Below, piece after piece: positions 46,086 through 58,308 of a stretch of DNA of 64,000 nt (position 1 is the first letter of the stretch; every line of letters starts with the position of its first letter). The stretch comes from Desmodus rotundus. Lineage: Eukaryota; Chordata; Mammalia; Chiroptera; Phyllostomidae. The translations under genes were made by a program, and so were the position numbers. The notes under the pieces were generated by a model. That model was not told the origin of the DNA. It worked only from the letters and a program-made list of their open reading frames with translations, and searched no databases. Location: contig NC_071399.1 in NCBI RefSeq assembly GCF_022682495.2, positions 10,211,342 to 10,275,341 on the forward strand. Direction: 5' to 3'.

Positions 46086-46314
46086 CTCTGATCAGTGTGG
46101 CTCAGTGGGTTGCACGTTGTCCAACAAACCAAGAGGTCACCAGTTTGATTCCCCGTCAGGGCATACGCCTGGGTTGCGGGTCCCTGATTGGAGGTATGTA
46201 AGAGGCAACCAGTTGATGTTTCTCTCCCACATCAATGTTTCTCTCCCACTCTTTTTGTTCTCTTCTCCTCTCACTAAAAATAAATAAATAAAATCTTTAA
46301 GAAAATAAATAAAT
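46086..46314 (+). mobile_element. Ves SINE with duplicated body motif
   Basis: Plus-strand copy: head GATCAGTGTGGCTCAGTGGG, degenerate B box (cagtttgattcccc), body with a tandemly repeated gatgtttctctcccacatca / aatgtttctctccc, and an (AAAT)n tail. Flanks of 20 bp at 46066-46085 and 46315-46334 agree at 17 positions. Confidence 0.92.
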
Positions 46315-46484
46315 AAATTTAAAAATTAGTATTGAGACTAGAAAGAGAAGTTAAAGATTAATGTCTTTTGGGAAAGATGAATAGCAAAGCAATCAAGGTT
46401 GAGAAACCTACAAAATGTATTAGACAGATCCAAAATATGTATATTTTTTAAAAAATGAATAAACAAATAGGACATTAGTAAACA

Positions 46485-46720
46485 ATGGCACAGTGGTTGA
46501 AAGCTTAGGCTTTATGGTCAGAGCAATATGAATTTTAATCTATAGCACTTGCCTACTAACTGTGACTCTTCATATGTTCCTTTACATTTTTGAACCCCAG
46601 TTTCCTCAATTGCTAATTCTGATAGCACCAGTTTCAAATTCATAGGGTTATGAAAAGATTAAATACAGTAATTAATAAAAATATTGAGCACAGTACTTGT
46701 TAAGTTTTGAGTTTTTCATA
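46485..46720 (-). repeat. MIR SINE, nearly full length
   Basis: Reverse-complement MIR: 'ggcacagtggttgaaagctt', 'ggctttatggtcagagcaat', 'tttgaaccccagtttcctca', 'attgctaattctgatagca', 'catagggttatgaaaagatt', 'gagcacagtacttgttaagt'. About 235 bp. Confidence 0.8.
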
Positions 46721-49589
46721 ATAATTAGTAATTTTCAACTACAACTTAGTTTGTTATGAAATGCACCAATTATTTAAAGGCAAAAAAGAACTTTGTTTCT
46801 GGGAATTTCACAGGATCAAGATACCTCATACATATCATACGTATCTGAAAAAAAGAACTGCCTCAGGGAATCAGTAAGAACACAAACGCTGACAAAGCCA
46901 GAGAGGAAGAAGCATATGTTAATCAACCTCTGCTTAACCACCTCCACAGATGACTGGTGTTCTCTGCTTTCTCTGTTATCCCCCCTTCCGGGGCCGGTCA
47001 CTGACACTCCACAATCACTGTGTGATTCTGCTCCCATTGGTTGGGTGCGGCACTTAGTACTGGCCCAAGCAAGTATCTGCTACGTGTATATTTTCTCCAA
47101 CCGGTTTAAACCAGGGTCACTTATTATGATTATTATAGATTTTTTATTATTTTATGAATAAAGTGATGAAATATGAGTGCAAAAGGGAAGAGTTGTTTTG
47201 ATAAAAACTAAAAAAAAATTGAAAGCTTACCAAACATAAACTGTTCAAATACGCTATTGATCGTACATGGAAAAGGGAGCTGGTACAGATTTCGCACTCA
47301 GAATGATGGGTGATTGTCGCTAAGTTCTAATTCATTCCCAAGACACTGTAACTCTAAAGTTGTCAAGTGTGATGTGTTAAAAAAAATGTGAAAGTTGTGC
47401 CACTCTCAAAACCAAAGTGGCTCAGCTTCTGAAGCATTATCCAAAATCAAGGTGTTTTAAAATAATTGCCAAATTTTGTATTTTCATATGTGGTGACTTG
47501 AGGAGAAATAGCTGCATAGAGGAGTTCTCCATTAATTTGAAATTTTGGAATATGAACTCTTTTCCCATCATTTTCAAGAGAAGCATAATTCTATGTTAAT
47601 TTTTTTTAAAAGCCGATGGGGCCCTGTTAAATAGGATTTGATTATTTTAAACTATAGCAGTTCTCTTTCTCAGTTCTGTCATGAGATTGCCTGAAATTCC
47701 GACCCCCTCTCGGGCTGTGGAAAACTCCGTGTATGGCGCTGTGTGAGGAGGCCAGATGCATGATGCTGCCAAGGCAAAAGTTTTCTCAAACATCCCTGTA
47801 GTCAGCCAAAGAGTGGGGCTGACCATCTTGAATGTATGATCTGCCGCTAGCGCGCCATTCTCTGACGTAAACGCTGTAGATGTGCATTTGCTGAGCATAT
47901 TCTAAAACTATCGTGTGTACGAGTTTGAATTGAAATGGGGTTGGGTGCCCCTTTCCCCAAATGTGCGTGAAAGCTGATTCTACAAATTTTTACTTGAGTT
48001 ACTCAGCAGTTTGCTTTGCAGGTCTTAATTTTTTATAGTATCAAATGAAACTTCAAATGCAGTTTTATTTGATAGTTGAACTAATTCATTTGGCAAATGT
48101 ATTTCTAAAAGCTAAGCCTAGAGTTAAAATGATGTGTTTTACATTGATTTGTAAAGGACTTTTATAGATAATATGGCTTTATTTTCAATGAATTGAGAGA
48201 TTAAATATATCTTTGTAATTAAAAAAAATATTTGGATGCTCAAAATCTGGGAGCCCACATTCAAAAATGGGTGTATCCTCCTATCAAAAATGAACAATTC
48301 TATTGGTGGGTAGAAAATCAAGTTGTAAGTATCATATTTTATGATTCTCACATACTAAGTTTTTCAAATAACTGGTTCTGCAAGATTTAATCGAATCAGG
48401 TAATAGGACATAGCCTTCTTCTACTTTTACTGAGGTCCTTCCAGGTCTCATATGAGACCCAGAGAACCCAAACTGGCAACCAGGAAGCATTTTCCCCTAC
48501 ACTCTCACTTACAAGTGGTAACGGCTTAGGGGACCTTTTCCCTCTTTGCTTAAGGGCGTGGCGCAGGATGAAAGGGCAGGTAAAGATGGGGTGTGAGAGG
48601 CTTTTCTCTGAGAGGCAATGTTTTCTTCGGTTTTCAGGGAGAGGCTGGTGCATGTATCTCCCCCACTTTCCAGAAACTTTGTCATAAAATAAATGGAGAC
48701 TACTAAGACATCTGGGCAGAGAAGATCGCGATAGCCATGGACTCTGTAAGAGCTGACAATTTTGTAAGCTCTGGTGTAAATTTGCAAGCTGTCTTTGCCC
48801 CAGCTCCCCCAAGAAAAGTAGAAAAGAATGTTTTACGCATGTTAATAACATCAGATAAACTGTTTAAGGAGAATACACCTAAATCTTTATATTTACCAGG
48901 CTCGTTAAAGCCATCAAGGAAGGCTTGGGCTAATTAATGCTTACGTGACAAACCTCGTCCAGTTTTATGTAATGTGGACTCTCCACAACCACCCCCCTCT
49001 CACCAAAACTGAATTGAAGCACGAGAGAAATTTTGTATAAAGACTTGTCAACTGATTATACAACAAACAGATTGTGGAGGGAACTCTTTCTTTAAAAGAT
49101 TTTATGTAAATTTTTTCAAGGCTTTGTAATTGCAATATTTTTCTACCATACTATCATATTTCACAGTATAATATTGATGTAAAATATATTGGAATTTTTA
49201 TTGTACATATGGAAATAAGTAAAAATGAAATATTAAACAGGGCCATTCTGCAAATAACATGGACATTTTAATATATTAGATTATATTTTTGTTCATGTAG
49301 ATGAAAACATTCCTGTTCTTTAATCTGCTTTCTATAATGTTATTATATTTTTGTCAGGATTATCTTAATCCTTGTCAGATCCAGGCTATTGGGCTTTATT
49401 ATGGGCTAGCAGAGCATTTTTCATTTTTTTCCAATGTTAAACCGTTACTTACTCATTCACAGTCACATTAATGGGCTAGCAAAGGGCTGAACCAGTTGTA
49501 CCATGGACAGATGCATATTAGTCCAATCAATGGTGTAGATTAAAATTTATGGTAATTCCTTATTAGTTGACCTTCCTCCAGTTTATTTT
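46721..49589. other. Unassigned mainly AT-rich sequence
   Basis: No gene recognised. 46880-47120 and 47690-47890 are less AT-rich and hold several CpGs but match nothing known to me. A 151-codon minus frame (48396-48851) and a 66-codon plus frame (48737-48937) show no family motif. ttatgggctagcagag near 49398 partly repeats at 49470. Confidence 0.4.
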
Positions 49590-50100
49590 CCTCTGCCAAA
49601 CCATCTGCTGTTAGATTCTTCTAAAATACAGCTCTGATCTGGTCATCTTCTGTTTAAAACTTCTGATGACTACCTATTGCCCCCAGGCTGCTGTGAACGA
49701 TTGGTAGAGCCCTAAGCCCCTGACTATGTAGCTCATACCTATTGAGAAGTTGAACCTCATCTTCCACTTCTCCATCGACACCCCCTACACCTCAGCAAGA
49801 TTGGCTTGCCCAATGAATTTCATGTTCCCTGAACTTGATCAAAATATATCTCTTCCTCTTCTTTTTCTGTGCCCTCGACCCTGCTCAAACCACACATCCT
49901 CCAAGGTCCGAATTTCAGTAGCATTTTATTTACATGTTCAAAGAGAAATAACTGCTTTCTCCCTGGTGTTGAACATTTTGTGCAGAAACCCTACTCTCCC
50001 TACTGCAACGGGGCATTCTTGAGCATGGCGTTAGCCCTAGTTCATCTCTTTAACTTTTAGAATATGCTTAGTAAAATCTCAATAAATATTTACTCATGAG
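49590..50100 (+). repeat. L2 LINE 3' portion
   Basis: Sense-strand L2 order: 'agctctgatctggtcatctt', 'ctgatgactacctattgcc', 'cctcatcttccacttctcc', 'caaccacacatcctcc'-like text, and a terminal 'aaatctcaataaatatttac'. Frames of 90 and 63 codons inside are not genes. Confidence 0.65.
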
Positions 50101-50669
50101 TTCATTTAAAATGTGAAAGACAGAGGTTTAGGTTAGACAAAAGTCCCATGTCAGTTGTACATAACTGAGTCAAAGATTTAAATGTGAAGTCGGGCTAAAA
50201 GATGATTTTTATTTGTTCTATTTATTTTAAAATTAGAATATTAAGAGGTAGAATATTAAGAGATTTGTTTATAATCCAGATAGGATACAATTTTGCAGAG
50301 CTTCAAAGTGTAACCACTTTTATTTCATTTGCTTAAGTCATTCCCACAGGCACATCCTAGACCACAGGCTTACTGCAGGGTCCCAACCTCACCATGCTGC
50401 CGCGATCAGCCCTCCTTCCCCTGCCTATCACCACACTAAACCAATGCCCTGCTGGTTTTCCTTCTTTCGTTTTGATCTACATGCAGACCTATAATGTGAT
50501 GATGTGGAAAAACAAAACAAAACAAACAAAAAAACATGTGCTTGGTAATCAGGTAGATCCGGATTTATTCCCCGGCCTGTCACTTTCTGGTAACATAATT
50601 CATAGCGTGGATCTAAGCTTTCTGAGCTCCAGCTTCCTTAGAGGTAAATTTAGGATATTGAAAAGATAC

Positions 50670-50925
50670 TGAAAGCTAACATTATTAAGACCTTGCTGAG
50701 TATGTACTATTCTAAATGCTTTACATTTATTATCGTAAGTCTGAACTCTGTGAGGCCAATACTATTATTAGCCCTGCACGTACAGATGAGGTAGATACTA
50801 TAATTATCCCCATAGGTGAAGTAACAGAGGCACAACGAGGTTAATTGATGTCCAGAGTCGCTCAATTACTGAGGAATGAAGCCAGAACTGAAATCCAGCT
50901 TTTGTGACTTCAGAGCCAATACACA
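50670..50925 (+). repeat. MIR SINE with internal duplication
   Basis: Sense MIR: 'gctgagtatgtactattcta', 'aatgctttacatttattatc', 'actattattagccctgcac', 'agatgaggtag', 'aggcacaacgaggttaattg', 'ggaatgaagccagaactgaa'. The segment around actattattagcccn...cagatgagg is present twice (50759-50790 and 50796-50824), the second in altered form. Confidence 0.8.
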
Positions 50926-52546
50926 AAATGATTATTGTGAGAATTACTTGCAAAGGTCAATGCCAGGGTTACAAATGGTGTTTCTCAAGGCTCTAGTTGA
51001 GTAATATTAACATAAGTATAGAATGTGTTCATTTTGCCCTGTTACTAACACTCCCTGTGGTGGGATTTAAGGAACAGGTGCCAGGGTCTCACCCACGCTC
51101 ACTCCTTACCTGCTGAGTCAGAGTCCTTAACAAGCTTTTCTTTTACTGTTGCAATTTCTTAAATTCTGGCAACTGTCACAAATTTCATAAAAGTCAATAG
51201 CACTTGTCCATTTTACCAACGGAAGACTCTCATTAATGACTGAATAGCCACGGTCACTATCTTCATTCAGTGTCCATCACAGACCTTCTCCCCCTCCTCT
51301 TTCACTCTACCTGCCATCAACAGAGGGGGGCATTTCCAACCAGACCTTGCCACCAGAGAGTTCAATAGATTTTACAAATGTGCTTTTCTGAGCTATTTAG
51401 TGTATGTTTCTACACATCAGTTGCATATATAAAGCAGTTCATTTGATGGTCTGGAAGTGAGACACAGTATTTTTTCTTTCTTTTATAGCCATGAACTTGA
51501 GGAGGAACATTTTAAAATAAATATTTACATAGTTATAAAACTGTGAAAAAGAATAACTGGTACATTTTTGTAAAACATTAAAAATATAGTCTCCTACTTT
51601 CCATCTTTACAATACTTACTTTTAGTTACTTAGGGAGCAGAGAGTGGGTTCCGGGCTTGCCTAAGCATTGCTAGCTAGTAGTTACTCTACTGGCTTTGTG
51701 TGACTGAAGACATACAATTGAACATAAGGCTTGCTGACTTGCCGGTGAACTGTCCAGTTAGGGTTGGTCTATTTGAAGCGATTTTGAATGCATAGGTCAG
51801 CACTCTCGGACCAGAGGGCTTCTGCACACTACAAGAGACCTCAGAAGTGGTGTGTTCTCCCCATCTGACCCTCCCGATGATCCTGAGCCAAGTCTCTCTC
51901 TGGAAAAGCTGGTTTCTCCCAACGCCCCCTTTCTGTCTGCATTTCTTGGATACCAGACTTGCTTACTTTGTAATATCCTCAAATCCCATGATTTCTTCCT
52001 CTTCTGCTTTTTCTCCATAGAACCTTCCTTTTCTCCAAAGTGTTCCTAAACTTCTCTATGTCTTAGTCATCATAAGACTGAGCACATTTCCTGGTGACTG
52101 AATATGTTGTTTTCAGTAAAAACAAAGAGGGACAAGCAAATTGCTTTAACATTGTGAATGCTCATTAAAACTCGGAAAAATACTCAGGAGCAGGGACTTG
52201 TTCCCTTAAAAAAATAATTTCATCAAAAGGTTGTTGAAATATTTGAGTACTGTTTACAATGTATAGAAGTGTTATATTGATATTGTTGCCTTGTATTTTA
52301 TTTTCCCACAGCTTTGATCATTTTCCATCCCATTCCATTAAAATTATTATTTAAAAAAGGAACACAGAGCCTCTCCCTCCTTCTGTGATGGGCACCAAAC
52401 CAAAGTTGATTGTGCCATAGAAATAAAATATTATCAGTATTCAAAGCAGTAGAAAGAAAGCTTCTGGAGACTGGTTATTCCCTTACTCTCTTTATAAACA
52501 GAAAAATTTACAAAACATGTTGATATTTGTCATAAGAATAAAAAGT
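50926..52546. other. Unassigned sequence
   Basis: No gene recognised. Small frames near 51797-52049 have no motif. Pyrimidine-rich text at 51880-52060 matches nothing that I can name. AT-rich elsewhere. Confidence 0.45.
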
Positions 52547-52634
52547 GGCACTCAAATCACTGGGTTGGCCTTCAAGAAGACCATATTCTTGGCACTTGAA
52601 TCAATGGGTTGACCTTGAAGAAGACCATGCTTTT
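52547..52634 (+). repeat. 44-bp tandem duplication
   Basis: Two adjacent units (52547-52590, 52591-52634) begin ggcactcaaatcactgggtt and ggcacttgaatcaatgggtt and stay alignable without gaps, with differences at about 7-8 positions. Origin is probably local replication slippage or unequal exchange, not recent. Confidence 0.85.
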
Positions 52635-52850
52635 TCCTGATGTTTAAAACCACAAGCTGTGGATCTGAGCCTGGTTCAGCAACATTTATCACTAGTCATG
52701 GAATTTGGTGAAACTCCCAACCTCTTTAAACCCCAGTTTTCTCATCTGTAAAGTGAGTTTCAAAAAAATAGCTTCCTTATATATTGTTGTGGATACGTAT
52801 GAAGATGCATAGCTCCAACTGATACTTAACATCTTGAAAGGACCTGACAT
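52635..52850 (-). repeat. MIR SINE remnant
   Basis: Reverse-complement MIR: 'tggatctgagcctggttcag', 'gaaactcccaacctctttaa', 'accccagttttctcatctgt', 'aaagtgagtttcaaaaaaat', 'gttgtggatacgtatgaaga'. The tcatctgtaaagtg core is intact. Confidence 0.75.
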
Positions 52851-54024
52851 ATTGATGATAAGTTCTTACCATTGGTAGAACATCTAAAATTCAACTGTTG
52901 TACACAAACATGATTTTTCATCATGTGAGAATAGAGTAAAACTAATTCAGAATGGAAACTGAAAGAAAGGAACTAAGAGTGACAGATCACGTCTACTGTT
53001 GTACACACACATTCACTAGTTTGCCAAGCAGGTGTAAGTTAGTTAGGATTCATGAGTCGGAGCAATGACTTTGTTCTGCTTGTTACTGATGGGAGATTCA
53101 TCTGTGGCGTTTCCCCAATGTCATTTACAGTGCTCTAGATGTCTGAACATGAAATGTTTGAATATTGCGATAGTATTTAGAAATGATACAAGTAGAACAC
53201 AATATTTATTTTTTTATTTATTTCATAGGAATTAGAGGTTTAGGACAACGATTCTTATTTTTAAAAAAATTTCCCTATGGTATTTTTCAAAATTCATGGA
53301 ATTCTTTTTATTTAAGCTGCCTTGTTTAGGTTTCACTAGAAGAAAATTTTGTTTCTCAAAGAAGAATTGTGACTGACCTTTAACAATTTCATGAAAATTT
53401 GGAAGTTTTATTAAGCTAATTAAGGTACATTATAAAGTATAATTTTTGTTCAGAAATGCTTATACATATTTATATTCATTTTTAATCATTATGGGTTGAT
53501 TAGCATTTTAGTCTATAAGGTAGATATGACCTTCAACTTGCTGATTTAGCTTTTGCTTTTCCTATGTTAATTTATGAATAATTTCCACTTGGCCCAAGAG
53601 CATTTTACAATACATAATGACATGGGTATTTTGATAAGCTTCTAATTAACAATTTTATCAGTAACCTCTCCCCAATACAGAGTAGACACGCCTCAGGAAC
53701 TTTGTGCTTTTAGTATGTCTAATACAGTGCTTTGCCAGGTGTAGAAAGGAACAAAAAAATTAAGGGATTGTTAGATTCTATAAGCTACTTGACAAATGTT
53801 TTGAAGGTCAATTCAAATACTTTTCATAGAAAATTAATATCCCCTTTCCTTATTAAAAGCATCTATTCATTTTTTCTCTGTTCTACACATGTGGGCTATG
53901 TAAATTAACTGCTGATGATTTCAATTGGTCTGAAGGTTATCATCTAAATACCATTTATTTTTGCAATAATGAGTAAAAATATATATGTACACAAAAAATG
54001 CAACTCAACCATGAACCTACTTAA
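52851..54024. other. AT-rich unique sequence
   Basis: No gene, RNA or repeat recognised. Confidence 0.5.
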
Positions 54025-54585
54025 AAGCTATTCATACTGAAACAGTATGTTAAGTTAAAGAAGTTGGTTACAAAGGACCACGTATATACAGTAGGATTCC
54101 ATTAATATAAAATGTTTAGAAGAGGTAAATCTATAGAGCATATATTAGCCTGGTGCTTAGGGCTGGGGAAGTGAGACAAGAAGGATTAGGAAATGAATGC
54201 TAATGAATGGTTTTTTTAAAAATATGTATGTACGTATGTATGTATATATGTATGTATGTATGTATGTATTTTAGAGAGAGAGGAGGGAGAAAGACAGGGA
54301 GAGAAACATCGATGTGACCAAACTTGCAACCCAGGCATGTGCCCTAACAGGGAATCGAACCAGGGACCTTTCACTTTGCAAGATGACACCCAACCAACTG
54401 AGCCACACTGGTCAAGGAAAAATAGGCTTTATTTCTGAGTTGATAAAAATGTTTCAAAATTAGATGGAGTGATGCTAGTACCACTCGGTGAATACACTAA
54501 AAATTATTGAACTATAAAGTTCAAATGGTTAATTTTATGGTGTGTCACTATATAACAATAATGATGCTAAAAAAGTTACGCAAAA
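54025..54585 (+). repeat. L1M 3' UTR split by a Ves SINE
   Basis: Left part (to about 54217): 'ggaccacgtatatacagtag', 'gattccattaatataaaatg', 'gcctggtgcttagggctggg'. Right part (from about 54427): 'ttgataaaaatgtttcaaaa', 'gtgatgctagtaccactcgg', 'attgaactataaagttcaaa', 'tggttaattttatggtgtgt'. These run on in the correct L1M 3' UTR order once the SINE is set aside. Confidence 0.8.
54227..54417 (-). mobile_element. Ves SINE with (ATGT)n tail
   Basis: Minus strand: head TTGACCAGTGTGGCTCAGTT, B box GGTTCGATTCC intact, body shortened (part between gcatgtgccc and catcgatgt is missing relative to other copies). The tail has become a tetranucleotide microsatellite (tatg units, about 54224-54270). Short flanks aaaaatatg / aaaaatagg (54218-54226, 54418-54426) suggest the duplication. 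Confidence 0.9.
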
Positions 54586-55249
54586 ATGCAATGCAAGTTA
54601 AAGTATGGACACAATGGTATATTAAAATCACATCAGGATAAAATCCTTAAAGTATATAGTAATATTTATATTTACTTTAAATCTATTACCTTTTATTTAC
54701 ATGTATAATCATGAGCTTGGCAGTTGCTTAGCAATCCAATTGCTCATCTCTGCCATTATCATTTAATTCTAAAAGAACCTACTGTGAGATTGCAGGGCCC
54801 TTCCAACTTTTGCCGCCAGAAGTGGTGGTAAACAGAGTTAAAGATGGCCTCCCCCACAGCTGATGGGCGATCCAGATCCGCTTAGAAAATTCACTGACGG
54901 TACAGCAGCAGGCTCCCTCCAGCCCGTGATCTGCTGGTGCTGACGTACAACTGTTTATTCTCATAGCACACTTTTCTGAGAAGTACTTGATATGACTCAT
55001 TTCTACTTCTGAGTCACAATCTTTCCCAGTAAATTCAAACTCACTGTGGCATCAGGGCTAGCAGCAGAGAGGTAATGATTCAGAGCCCAATAGTAGAAAT
55101 GTATATGGTATCATTCTTCTTTTGGTTTTAGAACTAGAAATGAAGAATGGAAGGTTAAGATAATTACAAATCTTCAAAATGTGGGGTAACATTTCATGCC
55201 AAGGAATATAAAACTAGATGGGAACACGTGTACTAATAATTTCTAATTT

Positions 55250-55390
55250 TAAGTACCTACATGTGACAGAAACTATGTAAAATTGTATGTAACCTCCAAA
55301 ACAACTCTGCAAAGGTACAAATGAGGAAACCGGTTCAGAGAGGCCAAGCGTGTTGCCTGAGGATACACAATTATAGGCACTGCATAAACC
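55250..55390 (+). repeat. MIR SINE remnant
   Basis: Sense MIR: 'acatgtgacagaaactatgt', 'acctccaaaacaactctgca', 'aaggtacaaatgaggaaacc', 'ggttcagagaggccaagcgt', 'gttgcctgaggatacacaat'. Good match over the core. Confidence 0.75.
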
Positions 55391-55418
55391 CTAAAAAAAA
55401 TAAAATACCTCCAGCCTC

Positions 55419-55490
55419 ATATCATATACATATATAATACATATGGATATGCATGCATATATATGCATATATAATATGTATACGTATACC
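55419..55490. repeat. Alternating purine-pyrimidine AT tract
   Basis: About 70 bases of TA/CA/TG alternation with several short palindromes (atatgcatgcatat, atatatgcatatat, gtatacgtatac). Capable of hairpin or left-handed forms in principle. Confidence 0.8.
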
Positions 55491-56679
55491 ATATCACCAC
55501 ACAAATTGTCATAATATTAGTAATAATTAATGTTTTACATTAGTTTACAACTTGGCTCAAAGATGGTAAGTGGCTTCTCTGAATTAACTAGTTATTTACA
55601 TTCAAATTAAGACTAGACTCAAATTTAAGAATTCTGATGAAAAGGCAAATTTTAATATATGTCAAAAGAGATTCCTGTGCTATATTCCCTGCCTTTTATG
55701 AATACTGAGATTTTGGTTCCAGGTCAAGGAGTTGACATCTTTTGTTGACTTTTTTCCTCTCCCACCTCTGTCCTGGTCAGTCTAGGTATTTGAATAGTGA
55801 ATTGAGTTAATAGATAGCCACTTCGATTTTTTCTCTCTTTCAATTTGCCCCTCTCCTGTTTAGAAGCTGTCATTAAAAGCTCAGGGTGCATATTCAAATA
55901 AAGTGGGAAGGTGAATAATTATGAGGGGAATTGGAACCTCAGTTCTTTAGGGAAGGTGTTAACCTAACTTGACCGTTCCTTTGGTTTCCCAAACACCCAC
56001 TGAATGAATCTAAACTTTGCTGCACTCAGGCAATATCGATTTGGAATAAACCCAACTGCCTACTTTATACAACTGCTTCCTCTGAACTTACTATTTCCAT
56101 AATCAAAAAAAGTTATTTCAGAGTATGTCTACAGTGATGAGCTCTACCAATTTAAAAGTAAGATAGTACAGCAGTGTATCAATTAGAAAAGAATAATGAG
56201 AGAAATTCAAGGAACACTGAGGCTTGATAGCTTTTAGATTCAGGGCTTTTAATATTCTTGTTAGGTTGGCTCACTTGTTTCTTTCCTGTCCCCAAACTCC
56301 CAAGCAACATAATGATGTACTGTTACCAATTTGATGTAACAAATGTTTTTACACTTGATCTAGTACTATAAGCTATGTGATATTATTTCAAATCTTTTTT
56401 TAGAAAGAAGCTCTTTTGTGACTTGTTACTTTGGCCTGCCTTAATTCTACTCTCTCCTTCCTTTTTAATGATTTTAATGTTTAACTTCTTCAAGAGGAAT
56501 GTGGCATTGGTGAATATTGCCAATTTTTATAACCTACCCTCCTGGATACAATAATTGGCCAGAGATGGACATGTGACCCAGGCTAGGCCAATTTATCAAT
56601 AAAAGTCTTCCTGAGACTTTCCTAAATAGAGCTGGCTGAAAAGTCTATTCGCTCCATGTTTGATTGAATTTTGGCTTTC
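55491..56679. other. Unassigned sequence with a possible MIR or old repeat
   Basis: No gene recognised. 55550-55630 has a weak MIR-like order. 56500-56640 ('gacatgtgacccaggctagg') resembles an old repeat that I cannot name. Confidence 0.4.
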
Positions 56680-57650
56680 TGCTCCTCCTGCAGCCCTTCA
56701 GAGAGGTGGCTGCTTTCCTCCTTCAAATGTCACACTAAAAGGCCCCGTGGTGGGACCCTTTTCCTCCCCCTTGCTATTTCTGGATGATTTTCCCTCTCTC
56801 CTCCACAACCCCCCCTGGCTTAGACTCCAGCATCATCAGACCACCTACTGCCACTCTGAGCTGTGGGCTGCTACTGCCCCACAGTTCATTCCTCTCATTC
56901 CTGGGGGATTTTCCTCCTGGCTTCCTGACCTTCTTTTAAAACCATACATTCCTCATTCTTAGTGATTTCAATATCCACATAGATAGTCTTCCTAAAACGG
57001 GCCATTTGGTACTCTGACTTCCTCTCAAATACTCTTGCTCTACTTCCTAATTTAGGTCCTCCCTTCCATTGTCAAATCCTAGAATTACCAATGACTATGA
57101 ACTCTTCCTAATCATAACTTCAGGCATCACACAATCCCTCCATTCCCTCCTATCTGGAATATAATCTGTAAAAACCAATCCTTCCACCCTACCAAGACCT
57201 GCATTTCATGGAAAGACTCACTTTTCACTGCCTCTCACCCTCCTTGCTCTGATTCCCTCTTGACCCTGCTGAAATCTCGTGGTCAGTCTTTCATAATCAC
57301 TCCCCACACAGGCTGTCAACCCCCTTCTTTTTCACTGTACTTCCCCAGCCAAACCAGCATTGACTGCACCCATCTGTCCATTCACCCCACCCAGCACCAG
57401 CGCATGGGAACAGTGTGTGTCTGTCACCCCAAGGCCAGAGAGGACCACATTAAAGCACGCGTGCGTGCAGGCTGAGTAATTTTAATGGTATGACCATTCG
57501 CCTTAATTTGGCATTTAACACAACCAGGCAATCAAATGACCTTTCCCTTACCCATTCATTCCCCTCAAACCTGAGATATTTCTCCACTACGCTCCCTTTT
57601 GTCTGATGATTTTGCTTCCTAGTTCTCTGAAAAAAAAAAGAAGCAACGGG
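56680..57650 (+). repeat. L2/CR1-type LINE, endonuclease part
   Basis: Pyrimidine-rich coding-like text contains 'agtgatttcaatatccacat', giving SDFNIHIDS, the L2/CR1 endonuclease motif GDFN-H-D. Downstream pyrimidine-rich text continues in the same style. Frames are broken. In my reading it is the 5' part of the element whose RT part follows after later insertions, up to about 61112. Confidence 0.65.
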
Positions 57651-57687
57651 TATTATTTTCCAGGGAATCAGAATCAATGTGTTAATA

Positions 57688-57884
57688 TATATGGAGAGAG
57701 AGAGGGAGAGATAGAGAGATAGGGAGAGAGGGAGAGATTGTCAAAATAATACAGTTATGGAATTGTATAACATGTTTTATATATAATCTTTTATAAATGA
57801 ATATATATACACATACATGTGTATGTGTGTGTGCATGTGTGTGTGTATCGAGAGAGACAGAGAGACAGAGAGAGAGAGAGAGAG
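57688..57884 (+). repeat. Compound microsatellite (GA)n - (TG)n - (GA)n
   Basis: A GA/GGGA-rich run (57688-57738), an AT-rich gap with tatatata text, a TG run (57813-57847) and an AGAGACAG/(GA)n run to 57884. This lies at the junction with the next repeat and probably reflects an old tail. Confidence 0.85.
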
Positions 57885-58211
57885 CTGATTTTAAGGCATT
57901 GGTTCATGCAATTGTGGGAGCTGGCAGGAGGTCCAAAACCCACAGGCTGGAAACTCAGATAGGGTTTCTGTGTTGCAGGGCTGAGGCAGAATTGCTTTTC
58001 CTTTAGGAAATGTTGGTTTTTGCTCTATAGCCTTCAGCTGATTGGGTGAGGCTCACCCATCTTTGTAGAGGAATCTGCCTTACCAGGGTCTACTAATTTA
58101 AATGTTAATAACACCTAAAAAAAAGTTCCTTCCAGCCACATGTAGACTGGCATTTGACCAAACAACTTATCATCATAGCCTAGCCAGGTGGACGTGAAAT
58201 TCACTACCACA
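57885..58211 (+). repeat. Old interspersed repeat, class unassigned
   Basis: 'ttaaggcattggttcatgca', 'ggctggaaactcagatagg', 'ttcagctgattgggtgaggc', 'gactggcatttgaccaaaca', 'catagcctagccaggtgg' follow a familiar old mammalian repeat whose name I cannot give with confidence. It separates the two L2 parts. Confidence 0.5.
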
Positions 58212-58308
58212 CGATGAGAAGTGCTTCTCCAGCTCCTGCCAGCACGTCTAGCCTCTTACCAGAATCATCCCCATACACGGCTCTCTCTTTTTTCTATGTT
58301 ACTATAGA

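Noticed and set aside
48396..48851. 151-codon minus-strand open frame
   Set aside because: No recognisable domain, overlapping frames of similar length on both strands, no splice or polyadenylation context.
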